Below, piece by piece: positions 24,001-35,033 of a stretch of 64,000 nucleotides of DNA. Every line of letters starts with the position of its first letter. Positions within the stretch are counted from its first letter, which is position 1. Under the pieces are notes generated by a model. It was not told the DNA's origin and did no database searches. It worked only from the letters and a program-made list of their open reading frames with translations. This DNA comes from Atrichornis clamosus (Eukaryota; Chordata; Aves; Passeriformes; Menuridae). The stretch lies in NCBI GenBank assembly GCA_013400975.1, contig WBMZ01010884.1, positions 1 to 64,000 on the forward strand, in the 5' to 3' direction. The position numbers were made by a program, and so were the translations under genes.

Positions 24001-27000
24001 CATCACTGAATTTTTTCTCTTCTGATTTATGAAGAACTGGCCTTTTGGAGAATGTCAGAATAGACATCAGATACCTACTTACCTTTCAGGTAGCTATATA
24101 TTTCTTCCCAAAACTCATTTATAGTTAGTTGACATTGTTAGTCCAAATGTTAGTCAGAACTTTCTTAATCTTATTAATATATTTTGTTAATTTCACAAGT
24201 TTTTATGTATTATGATAAAAAAATTCAATTTTCTAACTAAAATCAATATTTCTTTGCACAACAAATAAAGATTTTCCATTGTTTTATACAGAGGTACTAA
24301 AAATATATGAAATTTGATATAATGTTTTTTAAAATTTAAACGTACGCAGAAATTTATAACTTGGTCCTGGCCTGGTTAACATGGTCAAAATATTTCAGTA
24401 GGCCTTGTCATGTTGTTATTTAGTATGTGGAGACCTCATGCATCCTAAACCCAGAACTTTTATCTTTTGTGCATCAGCAGAAAAGTTAATTGAGGACTGA
24501 AGGCAGTAGTTAGGTAGGTCTAGACCAGTATTTACAATGCGACTAAGATTTTCTTGCAATGTTTTCCTCTACAGGAAATATTCCTTCTTTTATGTTACTG
24601 GTCTGTGTCTGTGAAGCTACTGCATTGTGTGATTCTATGTAAAAAACAATATAATCTTAAAACAAATCACCAGATCCCTGGAGGGCGGCTCATCTCCCTT
24701 GGCACGTCATGAACTTTGCTGTAGTTTGGTTACCTAAGTGGTTTCTGAGATGACCTTGGCACTTGAACCTTGGTACTTGACTCTATGCAGTTAAATTTTC
24801 TGTCTTGCCCAGAAAAACTTGTTTTAAGTTTAGTTCATACGTAGTTGCAGTACATTCCATCTGCATCTTAAATGGTACGAAAGACCTACAGCTACGTTCT
24901 GTTTGCCAGATATGAAAATGTTTCCTTGGCACCATTACACTGCTTCCTTTCAGCTAGCACAACAATCTGCTGGCAGTGCGGAAAAGGGGAAACACTTTCA
25001 TCTGTGTTCAGAAGCATAGGGAGTTTACGTGTGTAGTTTTTGCAGCTGGTGACCTTAGTCATGTAATTTCTTCAGACTTATCTATGTTTCTAATTTTATT
25101 CTTTGGCTGTCAAGAGTTTTCATCTTCATAACAGAGTTCTTCTTAAGACCTTATTGAAGTGACTTATATTTCTGTCGTCTTAAACATCTAAAGTCTGTGA
25201 AACTCCATTCTGTCACTTTTACTCATAGTCCTGGACTGACTCATGCTAATACCTCCTAAAATTAGCTTTTAATATGGGTCAACAGCCTTGGCTTTTTGTT
25301 TGATGCTTTCTGCTCTACCTAATGAAAGCAAGACATACAGGTGAGCTGATATTTCCAACTGCTAGTGAGACTGCCTTAAGATCCAAGGCCGGTCAATTTT
25401 ACACTTTTTTTATGTCTGCAATCCCTCTACAGCAGCTACTGCCAGACTGACCTGTCTTGACTTCTGTATGCTTGTGAGATCTGTAAAGTCTTTTTTCTGG
25501 CTCTATTTAATTCTTTCTCAGTATGATTGAAGGTACCTCTTAAAGAGAACTGCTTATTGTGATAGTCACCCCTGACTTTGTCCTTTGAATTTAAAAAGTT
25601 TCCAGATACTGTTCCTGTCTGTCAGTGCAGCTTATTGCTTTGGACCAATGTCTTTTACTCTTTCATTGTTTGATTAGGCAGTGCAAGCAATCTAATCCAA
25701 GCTTTGTATGTGTTAAATTGGAGTAAATTTTGATAACCAGTGAGTTGAATGAATCAATTTTCACCCAAGTTTAGCTTTATTTAACAAACTTAGCATCCAA
25801 TTTGTGAATAAACAAATTTTACTCACAACACAGTCTATATGCTTTTGTAGTTTTCGATTTTACTTTTTCCAAACTATCATGGATTCATGTCTTGTCATCA
25901 CAGTCTACCCATTCTCCCTCACTGAAGCACACATTGGCAGAGATGGGCTGGTGGTGCAAGTCGTTAGCAATGTGATTACAGCAGCACAGAACCCAGAAGA
26001 AGGAGATGCACTCATTATTGCTTACTATATTTATCGTTCCTTGTGTGCTGGTCCTGTATAAGCACAATAACAGAGATACACAACACATACAAAATGTAAG
26101 GAAAAGCACGATCAAATATCTTTTCTACAATAGAACCGTTTCTCTTAGTGGTAAAGCTTGGTCTGAAGAATTTTCTTATCTTTCTATCCAACAATTTTTA
26201 ATTTTTTACAGCACCTTGAACGTTACAGACATAAGATTTGAGATTCTTGTTTCTGTGTTACCTGTAATGTTCTTTCCTTTCAGATGCAAGTGTTGGAGCA
26301 TCCATTCTAATGTCCCAAGTTTGTCAGAAAACTTGACAGCTCTTCTATCAGCTACAGTCAGGTTTGCTAAAATTAATCTAAAATTTTTATGCAGCCTTTT
26401 TTGTTCTCTCCAGACTCTTAATGAGTTGGAGATTTTCCTCACACAAATTCTGCTAAGCCCATTTCTTTTTTTTTTTCATGTTCTAGTCCCACCAGACTTC
26501 TCTTCAAAGCTCTGTGGAGAGCAGCTCAACCCTTTCCTGCATTTCTTTCCTATGTTTATTCTTGGATCTGTTCTTCAAAGAGTCTTGTCCCTGAGCATAA
26601 TGTTGAAGTACAGGAATAATCTGGTACTGCCTCCGATGATAACTAAGTAGGAAAGAGTACAGGAACACAAGAAGAATGTAGTGATGTCCTTCCCAAAAAT
26701 ACTCTCCCAATCCATTGCTGTAGAGACTTTCTAATCAGAGTTGCTTTTCATAGGTGACAAATTTATTTTTTACAGACGTTTTAGTCTCCCTTTGAATTAA
26801 AACGTCAGTTTAGTGTCTACAGGACCTTGTGGCAAGTCATAGATTAATTACAAACTGAGTGAGCAATCTCCTTCTGTCTTTGGAATTTCACAGGGTCATT
26901 CATTCTCTGCTGGTCCCCTGTTGCAAGACAATCTTTCAGAAACTCTCTGCCCCACTGGAATTCAACTATCTTGACAGATATTTTTCTAAAGCAACATCAA

Positions 27001-28080
27001 CTGAGGAAAAAATACAGCAGTCAAGTTCTACCACAGTAGGCAGAAAAAACCCCACATGGTTACCCAGGCAGCAAATTGGAGCTGAAACGTAACTTAGACA
27101 TTGTCCTGTAAAGAAAGCCTAAGGAGACTTGCTCTTTTCCTGTTATCTTTGAACCTCTCCATACCACTTCATTATTGGGGGAATAATAATTATATTACAG
27201 CCCAAGGATGTAAGTCTGGAGGACCATAATTTTAAGTGCTTATCCTTCTGCTGAGCTGACTGAATGAATACTTCTTATATATCCTTGATCTTGCTTCTAT
27301 CCCTACCATGTCATCTAGTGCATGTATTTCATATAAGCCAAAGGGAAAAAGCTAAACTGTTCAAAGAACTGCTGAACAGTTATAAATATGACAATTTCAC
27401 AAAAGAAAATAAAAATCTGTACACTGAAGTGAGATCCTGAGTGTACAAGTGGGTAGTATTTTGTGAAAAGGAAGTCCTTGCTGGTGTGTCCCTTAATAAA
27501 GAGACTACTTGCAACCTTCCAGTATTGTAAATCTGTAAGCATCAGACTTTTGTTCAACTGAATGCCTGAGTATTTTTTTGGACAATTTCCTGTGAGTAGG
27601 AGATGTATTATAAATGATTTAAAACTCTGGTGTATGTGAACACACACGTGCTTTTGTTAGGGGAAGGGAGGGGTATATATGTAGATGAATACACACAAGG
27701 ATAATTATATCTAGAAGATTTCATTTTAGAATAATAAAATCAGATGAGTTATTAAGAACAGTTGCTTCTCCTTTTGATATTATCTGTTGGCTTTCATTGC
27801 AATGTAATAAATTAAAACATTCATTTCATGTAACAGACTTTGGGATAACTGTAGCATTCAATTATTCAGTGAATAATTCGATAGTTTGTGCTTATTTCAT
27901 TTTCAAGTTTTTTGAATAAAGCAACTGATCAGAGATAAAAATCCAGGAGTACTTTAGATTGTAAGAATATCTTCATCTTTTTACCTGTCACTGTGAAGTA
28001 GAAATAAGAACAACTTTAGAAAAGCTCTGTGCTTCTGACAATTCCAAAAGGAAGGCAAGAGTATAGATTTAATTTTTATT
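21050..28080. other. AT-rich unique non-coding DNA
   Basis: Holds a G/T-rich tract at 21375-21465 and T runs near 21440 and 23863. A somewhat GC-richer stretch at about 22890-23120 could not be assigned. The 214-codon frame at 26006-26650 is described separately. No RNA gene or repeat family recognised. Confidence 0.45.
26006..26650 (+). other. Longest open frame in the window (214 codons), probably not a gene
   Basis: ATG to TAG with no stop for 214 codons. The product is rich in L, F and S and has a poly-T-encoded PFLFFF run near residue 154. I see no recognisable domain and no clean signal peptide, and the composition tracks local T richness, which lowers stop frequency. A good acceptor-like tract (GTTCTTTCCTTTCAG) lies inside it at about 26269-26283. 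The minus strand is also fairly open here (78 and 68 codons), which hints at an eroded former ORF or at composition bias. I could not match it to any family. Confidence 0.2.
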
Positions 28081-28083
28081 ATT

Positions 28084-28160
28084 ATTTTATTTTTTTGTCT
28101 GGTGGGGGGCTTGTTTGGGCATGTTTGATTTTTTTGTTGTTGTTTTGTTTTGTTTCTGTT
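28084..28160. repeat. G/T-rich low-complexity tract
   Basis: T runs broken by G, including GGTGGGGGGC near 28102 and GTTGTTGTTTTG near 28136. It lies about 100 bases upstream of a CR1 3' end. Confidence 0.7.
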
Positions 28161-28261
28161 TCAATGCTCTCTCCATAACAGCAGCATCCTTCCTGTGTGT
28201 GATGTAGATGACATGTTTGGCTTCCCACTTCCCCTGTTCCTGCAGGTGGGCTGTTACTGGG

Positions 28262-28374
28262 CTGGACGTGGCACTTAGTGCTACGGTTCAGTTGACGTGG
28301 TGGTGTTTGATCAAAGGTTGGACTTGGGGATCCTGGAAGTCTTTTCCAAACTTAGTGATTCCATGATTCTGTGA
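28262..28374 (+). mobile_element. CR1 LINE 3' end
   Basis: GTGGCACTTAGTGCTACGGT, TTGACGTGGTGGTGTT, AAAGGTTGGACTTGGGGATC, GGAAGTCTTTTCCAAACTTA and the tail TGATTCCATGATTCTGTG match the CR1 3' end in order over about 110 bases. It is among the best-preserved repeats in the window. Confidence 0.88.
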
Positions 28375-28379
28375 CTGCA

Positions 28380-30460
28380 ATGTCTGACTTTACTTTTCCT
28401 GGGAATACTATGGAACTTGATAGCCATGAATTCCACCAGAACAGCCATCACAGTTCAGCTTCCGTTTCATCTTCTTTTGCTGGTTGGTTTGTCTGCTGAG
28501 GCCCCTGTATTCTCAGCAGTCTGTTCACACTGCCGTAAGTCTAGGTAACTTTTCCCCTCCCCTTCCATGAGTCCTTCAAGCTGCATTTAATTTTCAGAAC
28601 ATTTCCAGAACATATCTGATGATGAGAAACTTGTTTATTTCTACTCTTGCTTCTGCTTACAATGTCTCCCACTACTGTAAGACATGTTGGGCCTGTTTTC
28701 TAGTGTACACTGCTTCTCATTTATTAAAAGCTCTGATTAATCAACCATCTTGCCATTTTCTCCACTAGGAAAAATCTTGTTTACATTATTACCAAACTAA
28801 GTTAGCAATCATCCTAAACTTAGATCACGGTTTCTACCTCCAACTTGGAAGTGTAGATAAGATTACTCATATGCACTTTTTAAAGTGCCAATAGTAGAAT
28901 CAACTCTATTAAAGAAAAAAAAACCAAAAAAAAAGAGAGAAGAACACAACCCAACAGAACTACAATAAATAAACAAACAAGTGAAAACCAGTAGTGCATC
29001 AGTCTTCACAGAACAGAATAATTTATGACTAGGGTGGTGGATGAAGAGAATCCTCAAAAATGTCTTAAAAAATGCAGTAGAAAACCAATCATTTCATACT
29101 AACTTGAACTTAACATACTAACACTGAACTTAATTCAGTTTACAACACATTCCTCTTTCCATGGTCCCTGATTCTGCCTGTCTTTCCAGCCATCTTTAGA
29201 GTCATATAAGCAATTCCCTTCTCCATCTTGAAAAGTGTCTATACAAGTGCAAAATGGACAGATATACCAAGCACAAGCTTTAAAAAGCATGGAATAAGAA
29301 GGAAAACATTAAAAAATTGTAGTTCACAGATAAAAAGCATTTAAATCCTTATATTTTAATGTTTGTATGTCCTGTCTATATAGACAGGATGAAATAGCTA
29401 AAGATAATCTCATATGGAGGTTTTCTTTGAATACATTCAGTTGAAGAACTATGTATTAAAAAGACACGCATAACAGAAGAAATGTTCCAATCTGTTAGTT
29501 TTAGCAGCGGGTGTACATAAACAGTGTGAATTCCCTCTGTACTGTCTAAAGTGAGATGATTTCATAGGCTCAGTTTTTAATTTGAAGTCACATTATAAGC
29601 ACAGTGAAGCAGACTAAATATTACTGCTGTTACACTTTGTTTTATGGTACAAGACATGTGGCAGAGAGCTATAATTACATGCTCACTAGAGGGGGCAATA
29701 TGTAGTATAGTAGTTAAAATTAAGCTAGACAATTTAAACCTTCCTGGGAGCGTTTGGCTGGCAGAAGATATGGTTATTACATGTGACTTCTGTGTCATGT
29801 TCTGGAGGGTTGTGTCTCTGGCATTTGTATTTCTAGCTGTAATTTTTGATTCACTGTCTTACAACTTGTTTTTGTAATTAATGCTGTACAGAGTACTAAA
29901 CTGATAGTTCATCTTCAGGTACTTGATGAAACACAAATTTTACTTTTTTTCCTTTCATCTAATCCAGACTAATTTAAAATATTTTCTTTGATCCCAAAGG
30001 AATCAATCAATAATATGTGTTTGGTTTAAAAGGGTAAAATTGGTGGGTGGCTCATTATTGATTCCTTCCTCTGCTATAAGTGTTTTTGAGGATGAGGGAG
30101 CAGTGCAATAACATTTAATCCTTTTATTCAGCTTCTAAGTATCAATTATTTTATTCTATGCACAATCCATTAGTGATTTACTAATTTAATCCCTACTGAC
30201 AGAAGTGGAATCGACATAGTTTATGTTTACTTACTGCTTTATCTCCATATTGATATTCTAATAAAGCTTTCACAGTTCCTGTGGTCTGTGAGCTTGCATT
30301 CATATCACATGAATGAAAAAAATATTGTTGGTGTTTAAGTAGATCAGCCATTACAAAGGAATTCACAACCCCACCCCTCTGAAGAAAAGCTCAGATTCAT
30401 TTATTGAGTGGCAGAAACAAAAGAATCAGAATTATTAATCTTTATAATTCCATTATTTGG
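28380..30460. other. AT-rich unique non-coding DNA with an A-rich tract
   Basis: An A-rich tract with interspersed C lies at 28911-28985. A perfect 20-bp palindrome at 29370-29389 is listed separately. The 77-codon plus-strand frame at 29644-29877 has no recognisable domain. No repeat family recognised. Confidence 0.5.
29370..29389. repeat. Perfect 20-bp palindrome
   Basis: TCCTGTCTATATAGACAGGA is identical to its reverse complement with no spacer. It is not flanked by any recognised element. Confidence 0.95.
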
Positions 30461-30471
30461 GGTTTTTTTAG

Positions 30472-30511
30472 AATTCAGACATGGTTGCCAAAACAGCCAG
30501 ACTAAAAACAA
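30472..30511 (+). other. Micro-exon-like segment (unconfirmed)
   Basis: Acceptor GGGGTTTTTTTAG ends at 30471 and donor CAA|GTAAGT follows 30511. The 40-bp segment is open in two frames, one reading NSDMVAKTARLKT. Nothing ties it to a known protein. Confidence 0.15.
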
Positions 30512-30819
30512 GTAAGTGATTTCATATATAGCCTTTTATCTGAGATCTCAAAAAACTTTTTAAACTCTTAATTTTACAGCTTCAGTAACTTGCTTGAGCT
30601 AAAACTCGTTATATCATTACAGAGCTAGGAAATCTTAGTGGCTGTAACTTGTAGGGCTGTCTTGCCAGCTGACATACATAGATGAAGAAACAGAAATTAA
30701 ATTTTAAAAAATCTAAAATCTATAACATAAGATTAGCTAATGATCTGCATGGATTTGCTGTATGAAATTGCTGCTCACAGTAACTAGAGACTGTTATGGC
30801 CATATTGTTGGCTAAGAGA

Positions 30820-30921
30820 TAAAAAGAAAGCAAAAAAAAAGAAAAGAACAAGGAAAAAAAGAAAAGGTTCCATGCAGTATTGGACCCCTTAAAACCAAAA
30901 CTAAAACCAAACCAAATAAAC
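30820..30921. repeat. A-rich low-complexity tract (purine, then A/C)
   Basis: First an almost pure A/G stretch (about 30820-30866), then after a short gap an A/C stretch of AAAACC units (30890-30921). The second part is the reverse complement type of the G/T-rich tracts elsewhere in the window. Confidence 0.7.
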
Positions 30922-33046
30922 CTGAATTTTCAATATCCTAATTATGGTCCCTGGATCCTATGACCAATTTTTATGGCATTATTCTGCTTGTACAGCAGAA
31001 TATGAAACAATTTTATACATATCTTTGATACTTTATGTTCAGATAGCCTTAGCCATACACTTGATTTTATAGTTGCTGTATATCTGTGTACGGACTTGCA
31101 TTGCAGCGCTTATTTTCTCTGTAAAATTTTCTGTGGTAAACATATGGAAAAATAAAGGCCTTTATTGCAAATGAAATGTACAAATAATTTGAAAAATCTG
31201 AGAACATTTTTTTTAAATCCTATGTGATATCATTAGCCAGTCATTGCATCCTTTCAAATTTACAAGCATCTTTTTAAGACTTGCCTTTCAACCCCATTAC
31301 CTTTCTCAACATTGCACTATGTTTCACTTTAAAACTTACATGTAAAATGCCCCATTATAATATCCAGCTGATGAGAAAGAAGAGCTCTGAAATTTTGTTT
31401 GTAAGCCCTGATAGTTTGAAAATAGCATAAAGGTCTTTTTCTCATAGTAAATGAAACACTTTATAAATTTTATTGAAAGAGATTAAGAAATGTGGGTAAA
31501 GATTCAATAATTAACTTTTGTGAATTTTTATGTTTTTTAATATGAATTAGTGTGTCTATACACATTGTACATGAAATAGTTTATTTGCTGGCCTTTATGT
31601 GGTACTCTACTAAAAGGAATAAAAATATTTTAGTGTTTCTTTTATTACAGAAAATAATTTAAAAGGCTAGAAAATAGCATCTACATGATAATTATTGCAT
31701 CAAACTTTATCATGGTCTCAAAGATAGGTGCTTGATTCTATTGTCATTACTGGTTTTTTGCCATGTAGGCTCAAATTATTAAATAAGAACAGTGTACATT
31801 CTCTTGTGATGTTTCAATAAAGTTACTATAAAATAGAAATATACATGTGGTTGTATCAAAATATAGTTCAAAATATCAAAATATTCAGTTATATGAAAAA
31901 CATGTTAATTTTTGAAATTAGTTCATATTTTTAAAGAGTTTTCGAAACAATGGTGACTTGGAGTCAAGTACCGCACTAATATTTCACAGCCCAGAGGAAA
32001 TACAAAACTTAGCCTGAGGACAAATTGCAATACAGCAGTTGGAATTTAAGCTCCTTCCTCAGTAAGATCTGAATTTTTTTTTGTTATAAATGTTTCTAAA
32101 GCGAGAACATGCATGCTCAATTATTTGGAAACCTTGCCAAACGAACATTTCAAGTTACTTTGGACTAGCTTAAATTTTTTTCCCATTTGAAAGCATAATT
32201 CTAAATGATGGAAAAAATTTATTGTTAAACACATAATTAAGAAGAGCTGCTAGGCAAATGAGCTTAATCTGAGAGACTTTCTGTACTACGGCATCTGCTT
32301 TGTTACATGAACTGGACAGAGCAGGAACTGAACATGACTCTTAAAAAGGTTCATGTAAACAGTGGGATCTGCCCTCAACCTTGATAAATTAGATAGTTAG
32401 CTGATACATTACCTGAGGATTTGTTAGAATATTTCTACAAGCTTTCACTGGACACTGCTTTCATGCATTCAGTATCATCATCTTGGTATGATGCATATCC
32501 TAAGAATTTTCACCAACAATTCTTTGAGTTGAAGAAGCAATTTCCAGCATATATTTTAGACTGACTGATTGATCAGTTTACAATGGTGCTTCTTCTCTTG
32601 AATTTACAAGCAATAGACTAAACACTTTATACCTGTGAAAAGGGGAGTTACTACTAACCCTGGCCATTTGATTTGAGTACAGAAATATGTAAATTTAACT
32701 ATAATATGTGTCAGGTCCGTTTCATTTTTGTTCTAATGTTTTAGTCATTTCATGGTGAATTCCACAGACATGAGAATTGTATTCATGTATAATCAAAACA
32801 AGTATATAACAAACTGGACTGGCATTTCTGAGAGCTTTCTGAGTTTATCTACTCTTTGAGAAAGGACAAATGCAAGTAAATTACTCCAAATTAGATGCTA
32901 TATAATTGTTCTCTGCTGTGTGCCTGATGGATGTTTCTATTATTAAGGTATTTAAGGTTGCTACCTGCTGTCCTGGTCCCTTATTATGAACACTGATTTC
33001 TTTTCAGTTTAGCATTTTGCTAAGAGGTCTGAGTCCCCAGTTTTCA

Positions 33047-33074
33047 TCTCATTATCTCATTATCTCATTATCTA
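33047..33074. repeat. Short tandem repeat, 8-bp unit
   Basis: Just over three copies of the unit ATTATCTC on the plus strand. Confidence 0.8.
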
Positions 33075-34862
33075 ATCTTATCTGTCTATAGTACTTTTAA
33101 ATCAGTATCTGAATTAGGTAATCAGTGCAGCAGCAGAGTCCTTTAGATCCTTTCTTTTCTGATGATTATCCATACTAGCCCCTTTTGGTTCAGAGGTAAT
33201 TTCTCATTCGTAGTAGAAGACTGGCCAAGCAGATAGTGTTGAATGAATAAACAATTAATTTATCATCAGGACTACCATGGTCTGCAAGGTGACGATCTAC
33301 ACTGTTTAATGATTTCAACTTTTGCCTTTCTGCTATTTAAGTACTGTCCAATGGCCATTTAGTCATCTTTTCTTTAACATTTAAATGTATTGTTCTGGGC
33401 CTTCATGCTTAATCATATGGGCTTCCTGGATTGCCTTCACTGCTGGGTCTGTGGGACAGAAAAGTCTCTTCACAGCCTCAGGAATTTGCTTTTGCCAATA
33501 GCTAGAATTGCACTTTGAGCTTGCCAGGGAAAATACTAAAACCCATCATGAATGTGAAGTTCTCAAAATTAACCTTGCAGTTTCTTGGTTCACCAGTCAT
33601 GATAAACAGGAGTGCATACTGTTAGCCTGGTCTCTTGAGCTGGGTCTATGCTGATTTTCTTGCTCTGAAGATGTATCTATAACAGCAGCACTTAACTCCT
33701 GGCCTCCTCTGGGCCCCACTCAGTGGCGGTGGTCTGAAGAAAGGAAGGTATTTGTATGCTCTTCAAGTTCAGAATATCTAAAGTTTGTTCTGATTCAACC
33801 CATTGCAGCTGGATTTACACACTCTGAAACAAAAGGTATTCCAGATTCTATGGGTATGCTGGTCTGAATATGCTTCAAAGCTCACTATTGTGCTGGAGGT
33901 AATAACAGTGGCAGCAATGGTGCAGTCAGGTTCATACTCCCACTACAGACAGTTCTCATGATCCTTGACTGAAGTCTGGATATTTCTCCTGTGAATACTA
34001 TCAGTTATAGACAAAATATAGAGTGATGAAATGTGGAATGCAGTGTAGATGCAGTGCTAGAGTGTTAAAGAGTCTGCCTGGTTTTATTCCATTTACATGG
34101 ACAGGCATCAGTATAGGCATCCTTTCAAAATCAGGCTGTGATAGGGCTAAATCAGGATATGACATTGATAAAATGTAGAATAAGTATTGGGTAATAAAAT
34201 TAAAACAAAGAATTAGAATGTAAATAAAACAAAAAGCACAATTAAGAAGTACCATTATTAAAATAAAAAGAAATAGCCTGGCAAAATTGAAGACCTTTTC
34301 TTTTGTTGGCATCTACAAATCACTGATACTAAGGGGACCATTTCAGTATTAACTCACTGTCTCAGTTATTTTGAAAAGTTGGCTGCTTGGTTTCTAGATG
34401 TAAGTTGCTTTACTGTGTAACAATAAAGAGAAACGAATGAGATAAACCTTGAATCCTATTTTCTTTCCCATCTCTTATTCCCTGTGTTACTATCATTGTA
34501 CACTGGTTTTATGTGCAACGATGTGACTAAAGCATTATTAGCCTTGTCCAAACATGAAAGGCAGAAGGAAAATCTCTTTGAAATGCAGGTTTGATATCCA
34601 AATTGCTCCTTTGCTTACACTTCCATTGTGTTCTTTAACTCGTTTGCTCTTTCTTGCTTAGACAACTCTCTGTCTCTCTCTCTGCTCAACTTGTTGAGTT
34701 TATTGTGATATGCTGTATAAAATCAGGAATGATTGCAGTAAAAACATCTTATTAGCCTTACAATTTTCAGTTCCTCAGGTGCTTTACAGAGATGTTTGAC
34801 TCAGCACTATAAAACAAAAGCATTAGAATGACTCACTAAACTTCCCCCTCTTCTTTTTGCAG

Positions 34863-35033
34863 ATTATTGCACTGGTTTATTCACCTTTGAGAACAGAAAC
34901 TTTAGGCTACAGTATTAAAAAGTTTGACTGTCAAAACATTTCAGTGAAGCAGAAGTTTCTTTCTTTGGGCATAGTTTTTTCACTTTTAACTACAGCCAAA
35001 ATATGTATTATGAATATCAAATACTTTTGCTAG
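34863..35033 (+). other. Terminal-exon-like open segment (unconfirmed)
   Basis: A textbook acceptor, CTTCCCCCTCTTCTTTTTGCAG, ends at 34862. From 34863 one frame runs 56 codons to TAG at 35031-35033. No known domain is visible and no nearby AATAAA was seen, so a terminal coding exon is only a possibility. Confidence 0.15.

Noticed and set aside
24600..24645. Possible CR1 tail (TGTGTGATTCTATG)
   Set aside because: Only the short tail-like word is present, without the preceding GGTTGGA or CCTTCCAACC sections.
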